Origin: Pelobates cultripes
Lineage: Eukaryota > Chordata > Amphibia > Anura > Pelobatidae
DNA: 64,000 nt
Assembly: GCA_933207985.1 (NCBI GenBank)
Contig: OW240912.1
Span: forward strand, 228,788,861 to 228,852,860
Direction: 5' to 3'
Below the pieces are notes generated by a model. The model did not search any database, had not been told where the DNA came from, and saw only the letters and a program-made list of their open reading frames with translations. A program made the translations under genes and the position numbers. Below are positions 18,961-30,600 of this stretch, in pieces (positions within the stretch are counted from its first letter, which is position 1; the number at the start of each line of letters is the position of its first letter).

Positions 18961-20342
18961 GGGGAGTGGCCAACTACTAATCGCACCAGACGTCTGTCCG
19001 TGGAGCTCTGTTGAGGCCCATTGAAACAGCATATAAAACCGCAAACAGATGAGCCAACCAGGCAAATAGACTCCCACTCCCCAGGAGACACGAAGGGGCA
19101 CAAAAAGAAAAAGAATCATCGCCCAGAAGTCCCCCATTTGCAAGACATAAGACTCTCCTTTGAGAGGCCTACACTGCAGCAACTCAACAAGCTGGCGCCT
19201 GAGGTCCCCAGTGACCCGGAAGCTTCAGAAGAGGAGCTTCTACCTCTCCAAAACCTGGTGAAGTGTACAAGTCCTCAAAATCCGATGAAGATTCATCCCC
19301 ATCAACAAAAGGGGACATAAAATAGCTCCTAATAGATCTGAGGAAGACGTACCTGCTAGAAGCTCAAACTGAAATAGGTGTGATTCACCATAAGGCGAGA
19401 GCAGTGGAGGAGAGAGAGGCTACCAGAGACCGTCAAATCCGGGAAGCCAAGAACCTAATTGAGGGATTCACCTCTCAGGTCCAGCAATTGAGCCAAACGG
19501 TAACTTTGCTGGAGAAACGGCCCAGATGCCATCATATTCCTATAAGAGGCATCCCAGAATCAGTGGGAAACAACACGCTGATGCAATATACCCAGAGTCT
19601 GATTATCTCTGTGGGAGTTGCAGTGTGTACAGACCACCCACAGATAACCTCTGCATTCAGAGTGCGAAAATCCACTTCAGCACCCAATGAAGCCCCAAGA
19701 GACACGATCGCAACCACCAGAGATATATCAATGAGAGCAGCAATAATGAACCGAACCAGAGTTCTTGGAACCATGCGGTTCCATTTATGGAGACATCCCC
19801 TTTATGGTTCTAGCGGGGAAGAGGAGACAGGCTCCAGTGGCGAGGAGGCGACGGGACCACTCGCTGAAATACCACTGGGGAGTGAAGAGATCCCTTCAGG
19901 CTGTGCTCGGAGATGGGTTCTTTACGCTCACCTCAGAACCTTTCTTACAGAGACTGGGCCTACCGGCTGTTCCACAAAAGAAAACGTCAACCTTGACTGG
20001 AAAGACAACAAATTCCATATCAGCTGGGGCGCCAGCACCATCCACTTTATCTGGAAGCACTGCCCGAAGGAGGTAAACCAGGCTCAGAGGCACAATGCCT
20101 GGCACCCTGCCTACCTATACCGGCACGCATCTCTGAACACAGTCTCACAATTGAGTCCAGTCACAGTAGACTAATAGACAGACCCTGATTGCTCCATTCA
20201 TTTGTTTCTATTGATTTTTTTTGGTTTAAAAGTTCTCGATTATATTGTTTGTTGTATGCACCCATATATGTCGCTATCTAGGGGTTTAACAGCCATAAAA
20301 TGAATAAGTTATGTATTATGCTTACAAACCAAAAAAAAAAAA
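18961..20342 (+). mobile_element. HAL1-like L1 element (5' region, ORF1, poly-A; no ORF2)
   Basis: The insertion is bounded by a 12-base target duplication, AGACTGACTTTC, at 18949-18960 and 20343-20354, and ends in a poly-A run. It contains a 5' region, an ORF1 relic and a short 3' UTR, but no endonuclease or reverse transcriptase. This is the layout of half-L1 (HAL1) elements, or of an internally deleted L1. Confidence 0.8.
19021..20174 (+). pseudogene. L1 ORF1 protein relic in the HAL1-like element
   Basis: A basic, Pro/Glu-rich N-terminal part is followed, after a stop at about 19318, by a coiled-coil (REATRDRQIREAKNLIEGF), the RRM motif HHIPIRGIPESV and INT-like FRVRK and MNRTRVLG segments. 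The frame then shifts near 19770, and the C-terminal domain continues in another frame (RRRRDHSLKYHWGVKRSLQA ... FLQRLGLPAV). All three ORF1p regions are represented. It was an RNA-binding particle protein of the element and is now inactive. Confidence 0.75.
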
Positions 20343-21498
20343 AGACTGACTTTCCACAATGTTACCCTGCCAGCCCCAGTCACTATTACTCTCCAGCACG
20401 TGTTCCTCACTAATCCAATCGCCATTGATGATCTGGACAGTCTGGGATACTTCTTGCCGTTGACTGGCTTCTATGCAATGTATGCGCTTCCCGAGGATGG
20501 GAACTGTGCTTGGGGGAATGTTCCCATATAAACCAAGGCCCAGGTAAGTGATGGCTGAATGCAGTGCGTTGTCCCCTAAATAAAGGCAAAAAAATCAAGA
20601 AACCATTGTGGTACTCCGCCGATGTGGCCAAAATAGTAAAAAACTAAAAGTAGCATTTAGTAATTATAAACAAAACTCAGAGTGAGGAAGACAAAATAAT
20701 CTATAAGATTAGGCAGAAAGAGGCTAAGCAAGTTATAAGAGCTTACAAATCACACACAGAAGAGAAAATAGCACAGTCAGTAAAAAAGGGGGACAAAACA
20801 TTTTTTAGATACATAAATGAGAAAAGGAAAGTAAAACAAGGATTAGTTAGATTAAAAACAAAAGAAGGAAGGTATGTAGAAGAGGATAAAGGTCTAGCTG
20901 ACTGCCTCAATGAATATTTTTGTTCAGTATTTACAGATGAAAATGAAGGAAAGGGACCTGTTAGGAAAAAGGACAAATGAGTCATTTATTACACGTGAGT
21001 TTACAGAGGAAAAGGTTCTATTTCAACTGTCAAAAGTAAAGGCAAATAAGTCAATGGGACCTGATGGAATACATCCAAAGTTATTAAAAGAGCTTAGTGG
21101 TGTACTAGCAAAACCATTAACAGATTTACTTAACCAATCATTAACAGGAGTAGTCCCAGAAGATTGGAAGTTAGCCAATGTTGTGCCCATTCACAAGAAA
21201 GGTAGTAGGGAGGAATCGGGCAACTATAGGCCAGTAAGCCTTACTTCAGTAGTGGGGAAAGTAATGGAAACCATGTTAAAGGATAGGATTGTTGAACATA
21301 TAAAAACACATGGATTTCAAGATCAGAGACAACATGGGTTTACTTCAGGGAGATCATGCCAAAATAATCTTATAGATTTTTTTTGATTGGGTAACTAAAA
21401 TAATAGATCAGTGTGGTGCAGTAGACATTGCTAACCTAGATTTCAGTAAGGCTTTTGACACTGTTGCACATAGAAGGCTTATCAATAAATTACAATCT

Positions 21499-22044
21499 TT
21501 AAAGGAACACTATAGTCACCTAACTTACTTTAGCTAAATAAAGCAGGTTTAGTGTATAGATCATTCCCCTGCAATTTCACTGCCATTTAGGAGTTAAATC
21601 ACTTTGTTTCTGTTTATGCAGCCCTAGCCACACCTCCCCTGGCTATGATTGACAGAGCCTGCATGAAAAAAAAAAAAACTGGTTTCACTTTCAAACAGAT
21701 GTAATTTACCTTAATTAATTGTATCTCAATCTCTAAATTGAACTTTAATCGCATAAAGGAGGCTCTTGCAGGATCTAGCAAGCTATTAACATAGCAGGGG
21801 ATAAGAAAATCTTAATTAAACAGAACTTGCAATAAAGAAAGCCTAAATAGGGCTCTCTTTACAGGAAGTGTTTATGGAAGGCTGTGCAAGTCACATGCAG
21901 GGAGGTGTGACTAGGGTTCATAAACAAAGGGATTTAACTCCTAAATGGCAGAGGATTGAGCAGTGAGGCTGCAGGGGAATGTTCTATACACCAAAACTGC
22001 TTCATTAAGCTAAAGTTGTTCAGGTGACTATAGTGTCCCTTTAA
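21499..22044. mobile_element. TTAA MITE inserted in the CR1 reverse transcriptase
   Basis: The element starts TTAAAGGAACACTATAGTCA and ends GACTATAGTGTCCCTTTAA, giving inverted ends inside a TTAA duplication. The CR1 reading frame is continuous across the insertion point if one TTAA is kept, so the insertion is clean and younger than the CR1 copy. This is the longer family, also seen at 38021-40424. Confidence 0.9.
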
Positions 22045-22806
22045 GTTTGGATTCCAATATTGTAGAATGGGTAAGGCAGTGGCTGAGTGACAGGCAACTG
22101 AGGGTTGTAGTCAATGGAGTATATTTGAAGCTTGGGCTTGTCACCAGTGGGGTACCTCAGGGATCTGTACTTGGACCCATTCTCTTTAATATTTTTATTA
22201 GTGATATTTCAGAAGGTCTTGATGGTAAAGTATGTCTTTTTGCTGATGATACGAAGATATGTAACAGGGTTGATGTTCCAGGAGGGATAAGCCAAATGGC
22301 AAATGATTTAGGTAAACTAGAAAAATGGTCAGAGTTGTGGCAACTGACATTTAATGTGCATAAGTGCAAGATAATGTATCTTGGACGTAAAAACACAAGG
22401 GCAGAGTACAGAATATTTGAATATTGAGTCCTAACCTCAACATCTGAGGAAAGCGATTTAGGGGTGATTATTTCTGATGACTTAAAGGTAGGCAGACAAT
22501 GTAATAGAGCAACAGGAAATGCTAGCAGAATGCTTCGTTGTATAGGGAGAGGTATTAGCAGTAGAAAGAGGGAAGTGCTCATGCTATTGTACAGAACACT
22601 GGTGAGACCTCACTTGGAGTATTGGACGCAGTATTGGAGACCGTATCTGCAGAAGGATATTGATACTTTAGAGAGTTCAGAGAAGGGCTAATAAACTGGT
22701 TCATGGATTGCGGGATAAAACTTACCAGGAAAGGTTAAAGGATCTTAACATGTATAGCTTGGAGGAAAGACGAGACAGGGGGCATATGATAGAAACATTT
22801 AAATAC

Positions 22807-23510
22807 CCACCCCACACCACGTACTTGACTGAGACATTCAATCCAAGAGAACATGTACAGATGTACCATACCAAACACAGATCCACAGAGGGACAGTAGA
22901 TAGAACTCACAAAAGCGATATTAAGGGACAGAAACACACAAGATACCCTAAACGCCCAAAAATCTAATGGCCCATAAGCTAGATCCACCGCACAATAGAC
23001 CCCACAGCTTTTAGCCCCAGAAGCAACCCAACAACACACATGCAATACCACCTGCTAGGCTCGCACACCCGCGGGACATATCTCTTACTCATGCTCCCCC
23101 AACCACAGAAAAGAACATTCCTTCCAGGGTTCGTACACCTGGACACAGGTGAGACGGTACAGGACACCCTAGCCACAACATTTGAAAAGCCCTAAACAAA
23201 CCTGCCGGGAAGCCCCGCCACAAGCAGACCCACCCACACATACAGCCTCTACATACTTGCACTTAGATGGGCCCCACACCCCTCCCACGAATATGACGCC
23301 CTGAGCTGCAAGAAGTCCCAAATGGTTGGGGGTATGAGAATATCAAAGACATAGGACACTCACAGATTGTTATGCTATTATGGATATCTATCACTGCATT
23401 GGTGCAATACAAATAACTGTTTGACTTCCCACCCTTTTCCCTTCTGTACACCCATCCTTTCAAAATTGTAAAACTGAATACATAAATAAAGATTGTCAAA
23501 AAAAAAAAAA
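22807..23510 (+). mobile_element. 5'-truncated L1-like 3' UTR insertion in CR1
   Basis: The 16-base target duplication AGAAACATTTAAATAC occurs at 22791-22806 and 23511-23526. The insert is non-coding, has AATAAA (about 23484) and ends in a poly-A run, all marks of LINE target-primed insertion. Confidence 0.85.
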
Positions 23511-23819
23511 AGAAACATTTAAATACATAAAGAGAATCAACATAGTAAAGGAGGAGACCATATTTAAAAGAAGAAAAAATACCACAACAAGAGGACGTAG
23601 TCTTAGGAAGTATTACTTTACTGAGAGGGTAGTGGATGCATGGAATAGCCTTCCAGCTGAAGCGGTAGATGTTTACACAGTAAAGGAGTTTAAGCATGTG
23701 TGGGATAGGCATAAGGCTATCCTCACTATAAGATAAGGGACTAATGAAAGTATTTAGAAAATTGGGCAGACTAGATGGGCCGAATGGTTCTTATCTGCCG
23801 TCACATTCTATGTAAAGAT

Positions 23820-24450
23820 TCCTTCTGTGTCCTCCCTCTTCCCTTTCCACATTTCAGTTTTGTGGTTCAGTGCAGGCATTGATTTAAATGCTGCAGTTGG
23901 TGGTCGGCATAAGTCTGTATCACTTGTCTCTGCGCCCGGTCAGTAAGCTTGGCCCAGAACTGTGACCATAAGTTTTCAAAGGTCCTCTCAGTGTGTTGCT
24001 CATGGGTGGCCCAGAGATCAGGTTCTGGTATGGCAGCAATCTTGGCTGCGAGCATGTGGCCCTGTAGACTCTGCCATTTGACTTCACTATTCAACCCCCA
24101 CCAACCTGTTTGCACTCAGTGGGGACCAGGATATCCCCCACCGGTCCAAAGAGGGGGGTAACTGGGCTATAAGCTGCTCGTGATGAGCCCAGAGTCGGGA
24201 GAACAGCCGCTTCTCACAACTATTAGGTGCTCAGTCTCAGCAGGCTTCAGGGTCTGAGTTGGTGAGTATCCAGAATGCTCAGGTACTGCACATCTGGCTA
24301 AGCAGGTAGCTTCTGGCAGCAATAGCAGGTTATCGATTATTCTTAACGTCCTGTTGCACGATTAAAGCAGAATTTGTTTAAGTTAAAGTCGAGGTAGCTG
24401 GAGCTACTAAGAGACCTGTCCAGCCATCTTGGGTGCTAGGACCCACCCCC
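23820..24450 (-). repeat. L1-like 5' region fragment, minus orientation
   Basis: The minus strand starts near 24445 with CACCCAAGATGGCTGGACAG, in the style of an L1 5' region, and includes an 82-codon open stretch (23867-24115) without a catalytic motif. It resembles 17295-17413. Confidence 0.35.
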
Positions 24451-27400
24451 TTCTTTTCTATTTTGATTAGTTCCTTTTTCCTTTTAAAATTTTTATTTGG
24501 CTATTGCTTTATTTATGTCACAAGCTAGGCTGTATAAGTAAGTCAGATACTGCTTCATTATATAAGATTGTTTTTTCTAACTTTTTAAAAAATGTTTTAT
24601 ATTCAATGAAACAAAGGATGAAATGTAATTATTTTGGTGTGTAGTGTGTTCTATTGTCCACTGCACAAACTTACCACAATAAGCTATTTCCTCCCAGAGC
24701 TGCCACCCACATGAGAGTTAATAGAGGGGCTTCCATTCACCACCCACCACAAACACTGCAAGCAGTTGGCATTAGCAGAAATCAGAAGAACCAAAATCAG
24801 TCAACTGGGGAGGAATGGAGCAGCAAAAGGTCTTCCACCTCTTCACCTTTTTTTGTAAACATGCTAATTATTAAAGAAAAAATGGGGAGAAAACAACTGA
24901 CGATACACCAAAGTAACACACCACCCATTCAAATGAAATTACATTTATTTATATAGTATATCAGAAAACCGACATGTAAATATATGTATTCCAATATGAC
25001 CTATTATAATGTAACATGTACAAATGTTTCCTTGGAGATTTTATTTCTTTATGCATAGGGCAAAAGACATTGCATTTAATAATTCCATGTAGTAACAGCA
25101 TACAGTATTGACCTATTTTTTTTTTTTTTTCTAACACTTAAAATAAAAAGACAGATGGCAAAGCAAAATAAGATGCATTTACCATTTATATTTCAAGTGC
25201 TTGGCTGCTGGATTTTTATTATGACATATCTATTTTTAATGATAGCAATTATGAGAGAATTGTATACTCCTAAAACACTAATAACCCGAAACCAAACTTA
25301 CTTGACAGAAACATACCTAATCTTTGAAAATCAGATAAAGACATTGTAGACTCAGATTAAATTATATGTTAAAGTACAGACTGGGACATTTACGTTTTGC
25401 CAACACTTAAAAAATTACAGTTTTACATTCTCTAGACATTTCTGCAGCACTGGAGGCACTCTAACCATTATCTCATTGAACTGGTTATAGTGCCTGGAGT
25501 CCCCTGGCACTGTCCCTCAATTTAAGGGTCATCAATGAACGAGTGTGCCTGGCCACCCACAGCCCAGCCTCCACTGGAGGTATGATTAAGACACTCTTCC
25601 TTATCTATGCCAAGTCATACCAGCTAGGGCTGTCTGACACTCTCAGCCAATCACTGCTGTCCACTACTGCTCATGAGAGTGTTTTATTAGCCAAAGCAAC
25701 ACAGAGGGGATGGGGCTGCTTTAAATTCTTGTTTAGCATTAACACTGAACAGAAGGAAAGTACTCCAGGCAGTATAACTAGGTCAATGAGATGCAGTGTT
25801 TGCCTTTAGAAGGACACTACTACAGTGTGTTGAATGGTGCCAGGAATAGTCTTGCACCTTCCATTGTAAGTAATTAAAACATTTTAGAAGTTTGACTTCT
25901 TACCTGGAGTCTGCCAGGAACCACACCCTGCCTTCACTACTTCCATCAGAGTGCAAAAAAACTCTACCTGACACTCTCAGACAATGAGCTACTCACAAGG
26001 TTTAGCTCAGGAACTAACTGGGGAGTTTCTGCCTCTCCTATGGAAGTAATGATGGTGGTGTGGTAAGCAGCGCTTTGCAGACACCATGTAAGAAGCCAAA
26101 TTGTTCAAAACCTGTGACTACTTATAGGAGGCGGAGGGTACTTATGACATCCTAACAATCCCAGTAGTTGATGCTATAGTGCCCGGTGTGTTCTTTTAAT
26201 TATTTGTTGATGATAGCTAGAATCAGGGGTAGGCAATACATGGTTTTCTTGCTGTGTATTTACTATAAATCACATGATTCTTCACCAGCTGAATGTGGGT
26301 CTTTTAGTTTATTAAACGCTCGTGAGCTGCAGGTTATCGACAATGGTAAAAAAACTTGCAATGTTGCTGAAACATACTCTAGAGAGTTCCATACTAAATA
26401 GGCTTTATTGCTAGGGATTCTTCAATGCTAAACCACCTTGTGATGTATGCCACTCTTAAAATAGCTGGGTATGCATTACATTGCTTTGAATTAAGTGGTC
26501 AAACATATTGCGATAGAACTGCAGTGGGGTTATGTCAACTAGAAGCATTCAGATAATGAAAACATGTTTTTACTAAATCATAGTTAATGAAACTTCTCAG
26601 ATCCAAATGCAACATAATTATTAAGTTTACAAACATGATTTTGAGAAAGCTTTCTCCTCTCATATAAACAAAATGCAACGTACAATATATTTTGAGTTTT
26701 TCTGGTATGTTTATGCACCATGGCATGCATCTTGTAAATGAAGCAGTGAATTGCATTAAATCTTAGAATTAATTTCTATTTCAGTATTTTCCTTTTGCTA
26801 GACAAAGCTTTTGAGACCATGTTGTTGCACTATACACATGCCCTGGTGCCATCCCAGTGTGATTTGTCAAACCGTTTTGCCCACACCTCACCTGCTCATT
26901 GGCTCAGAGTGCTCAAGTGAGGTGCATTGCCAAGCAGCGTCTCAGCACAGCTTAGTTGTTATACTATTCTAAAGTGGTTTGACATAATTACAAAAAGAAA
27001 CAGAGAACTCTTGGTATCATAACTACTGTAGCAGGCTGAAGCAGTTATGGTGCACGGAGCGTTCCTTTAAGGTTTTTGAAAATATGCTGCATTCTTTACT
27101 GGCAAATATTAGATGTGATGCGTGTGACAGCGGTACTCACGGAAGATACAAATCCATTAAAAGAGTGATTATTTCTAGACTTGTGCACAAATGTGTTCTG
27201 ATGGTACAAATGAATTTAATGCCTCTTACTCTGCACCTGAACAAATCGATCTATCCAGGATTTATCTGCTGAATCTTATTCAATGAAGAAGACTCCACAT
27301 GTAAAACCCGATGGGTTGGGCACAGGTTAAAAGGGATTTGATTCATTTGTACCAGCTGAAAAACTTTTTTGCACATGTCTACTTAACAAAATGCACATAT

Positions 27401-27582
27401 AGAGATATGAAAACTGATCATGATGCTTTGATGCTAGGAATTTCTAAGAGCAGAATTAAAGTACTATTGATTTACGGAAATACAAATATTTCTTGGACGT
27501 TAGAGACATTCATTGCTGAAGTAATCCACAATAAGGTTTGCCACTTTTTCCCCACTGACACACAAGAAGGTCACCATGTACA
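24451..27582. other. Intergenic and presumed NIPSNAP2 3' UTR; degenerate MITE fragments
   Basis: No gene is seen. AATAAA signals on the minus strand at 26404-26409 and 26309-26314 are possible polyadenylation sites for NIPSNAP2, which would make a 3' UTR of about 1.2 kb. Fragments resembling decayed TTAA MITEs lie around 25440-26200 and 26760-27070. No PSPH exon was found. Confidence 0.4.
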
Positions 27583-27647
27583 TTACTGAAGCGGAGAGAT
27601 CTTCAAAGGGATCATTATTCTGGACTCCATCTCCTGTATGAGGGGAA
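27583..27647 (-). CDS. nipsnap2: NIPSNAP2 coding exon 10 and stop
   Basis: After a GTGTGTTAG acceptor the exon encodes [20 protein letters not shown] and stops at TAA (27583-27585). The last residues, MIPLKxSPLQ, are the hallmark C-terminus of NIPSNAP1 and NIPSNAP2. Confidence 0.96.
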
Positions 27648-30600
27648 CTAACACACAAACAATTATTAGAGGAGTTATACCAATTTAGCAGACATGATCA
27701 AAACAGTTTTTTGTTTTCAGTGCATTACGCTAAAAAAACAACAACAAACAGTCTTCAAGCCATGTAACTTATAATGTTAAAACAACTATGCAGTGTTCAT
27801 GGTTTAAAAAAATGTTTGCTGGGGCTGAGCATGACTGGCAAGTAGTGGACGCATGCAAGATGAGCTCCTGAGAAACACCTGTTAAATAAGCTTTCTCTCT
27901 GCTAAAATACAGTTTTCTGCTCCAAGCTGTTACTCATCACATAGTGGGGAACCTGGCAACTCGATTGTTATTGGACTCTGTACTTTCCTGCACCGGAATA
28001 CACTCCCCTCACCTGCTGAGGCCATCCAGCCTGTCAGGCGTCGGAGGGACGGCCGCTATCCAGAGGCCACATCCTGACACTCAAAGCAGACATCTGAACA
28101 CTCTTTGCTTACAGTCCACTCTTTGTTTGTATCCTACTTTCCTAAGCAAAGTTTACCTAGCAAGTTAATATGTCTCTCGTAACTAAATTGCAAGGATATG
28201 TACCCTGCTTTAACACTATGACTTTTTCTTATCTATTCACTGACATACCCTGCATAAGCAGGTTTTATTAATTCAAAAATTGTGCAGTACTATCTCATGT
28301 CATGATCCTGTCTGCTTTAACCTACCTGTAAATGCTATTGTGGCAATGCAGGACTGCTTTTTAACCTTTGCACAGCAAAAAAAAAAAAAAATGTTTGCTG
28401 TGTGCCATGTTGTATTTCAGCAAAAATGTATGTAAACTTAAAGGTATTGGAATACCAAATAGAATATGCTGCAACCGGAAAGGAATGTGATAATAGCTTG
28501 CTGAGGTTCTTCCCTCTGAAAGGAGACTTACCCCCCACCTTGAAACCAAAAGATAGTGTTTTACAAAAGGCCACAGTAAAGAGTAGTGGAACACTCCCCT
28601 ATCCACTAAACAGCAACTTCAATGTTGACAGATTTTATTACTTTAAAAAAAAAAAAAAACCAAAAAAAAAACCCAACCTAATCTAGGCAAAAATAATGGG
28701 GGTTTAGTTAATATATATAGGGGTTTATATAGTAACTAAACCCCCATTATTTTTGCCTAGATTAAAAAAAAAAAATAAATAAATAAAAAAAGTAAAATCT
28801 GTCAACATTGAAGTTGCTGTTTAGTGGATAGGCGAGTGCCCTGGATCTTGTGTAAAATATATATATCCTCCTCTTTGTTAAAAAAACTACTCTACTCTAA
28901 TTATAGTTGTTCTGCTCAGGACTGCCATCAGAAATGAGATGTATGTGTGTGTGCACCAGGAAACTCACTACACATGGCTTTACTTTTGATATTTAACAAA
29001 GAGGAGCATACAATGCAATGAGTATTTTGCAATATCAAAAGTAAAGCCATGTGTAGTGAGTTTCCTGGTGCAGCCCCATGACAGAGCAAAGGTGAATTAG
29101 GAATAATGTGTTCTGTCATTGAATCTTATTGGAAGTAGTGTTAAGAGACATCTCTCTTTTTCCTCTAAAATTGGGATAACTGGGCCCTATCCAAACCAAA
29201 GGTGTCAACAGGGGAGGCTTATTTTGATAGCCAATTTATAGATTTGGAGACGCACACACAAAAATACAGCTTTAAATTTTACAAGGCTACTTAAAATCAC
29301 CTACATTAGCAAACATTTATGGAAATTCAGTTACACTATATGGCCATATTGTGTTAAGCCCACCACTACGTCACAGTACCTAAATATCTATGGGTTCGAC
29401 ACTAACTTTAACAAAGAATCCCCTAACTAATTTCAACAAAGAAACCACTAATGGTGGCATTAAACAAATCCCAAATGGTAAGAAAGGGATTGCATGGTGA
29501 TGAGAAATCAAAAGTAAAGAACTATTAAAATAATACTCCTAACTTTAGCTTACTGATGTGCTTTATGTGAGAGTGTCTCTTTTCATTTTATAAAAAGTGC
29601 AGCTTTCAATGCAAATTGTCACTTTTGTAGATTAACCTTGCTACTTCCACCTGGCTGTCAATTAGACATGGTCCTGTTACTTCCTGGTTTATTTAGCTCA
29701 GTGGAGATATACTACCCAGACCACTTAAGCTTAATGAAGTGGTCTGGGTGCCAGGTGCATCTAGGATTAACCCTTTCTGCTGTAAACATAGCAGTTTCAG
29801 AGAAAATGCTATGTTTACATATGGGTTAATCCAGCCTCTAGTGGCTCTCATTGACAGCCGCTAGAGGCGTTTCTGCGCTTCTTATTGTGATTTTCACTGA
29901 CTGAATGCGCGCACGGCTCTTGCCGCGCATGCGCATTCAGCCGATGACAGGGAAAGAAGGAGGAGAGTCCCCAGCGCTGTAAAAATGGTAAGGGATTAAC
30001 CCGTTCCTCATCCTAGAGCCCGGCGGGAGGGGGGCCCAAGGACCCTATAGAGCCAGAAAAATGAGTATGTTTTCATGGTACTATAGTGGTCCTTTAAGAG
30101 GCAGCAATTGCCCAGAGCACATGCCTTGCAAAGACTTCTCATTGAGCTGCATTGTGAAGTCTTTAATAAGGCAGCCACAGGAGGTTTGGGCAAGAAGGGT
30201 AGAGCTTGCAAAAGCTGCAGACAGAGATCTACAGCTTTCACATGCTGTTTTTTTTAGATACACACCCAATGATAAAATGCATATGTAAATGCAGAAATAT
30301 TTGCATTTAGGACATATCTACTAAATAGTAAATATTTTTAATATTTGTGAAGAGTATCCTTTTAAGTTGTCACAGCAGGTTTTACATTGCTTTTAAATAT
30401 CATGCCAGCGGCAATTGATTTGAACTAAATTTGAACTGGTGTTTAGTTGTTACAAAAACACCCATAGTGTACATAAAGGGCTTTCTCTAAAATCAGACAA
30501 GGGCATATAAAAACTCTATTACCTGTATAGTAGACACATTCATCCCAGCCATCTTTCTGCCAGGCAGAATTCCTGATATCGTCTCTGCTCTGTAAATCAG

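Larger units (their letters stand above)
20650..23735 (+). pseudogene. CR1-like ORF2 reverse transcriptase relic
   Basis: Segments can be followed in order. The pre-RT region holds FFRYINEKRKVKQGLV and LADCLNEYFCSVFTDENEG. RT follows with MGPDGIHPKLLKEL, NYRPVSLTSVVGKVMETML, the first catalytic Asp in DFSKAFDTV, SGVPQGSVLGPILFN and LFADDTKI (the YADD-box equivalent), then the thumb and C-terminal region ending VVDAWNSLPAEAVDV. Breaks include a frameshift near 20975, an extra T in the T8 run at about 21379, an in-frame stop at about 22425 and the two insertions. This is the polymerase of a non-LTR retrotransposon, now inactive. Confidence 0.85.
20640..23816 (+). mobile_element. CR1-like LINE, 3' portion, split by two later insertions
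   Basis: This is a reverse-transcriptase relic plus a 3' end that closes with CCGTCACATTCTATGT, matching the ATTCTATG terminus typical of CR1. It is interrupted by a MITE (21499-22044) and by an L1 3' fragment (22807-23510). It is 5' truncated, as is usual for LINEs. Confidence 0.8.
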
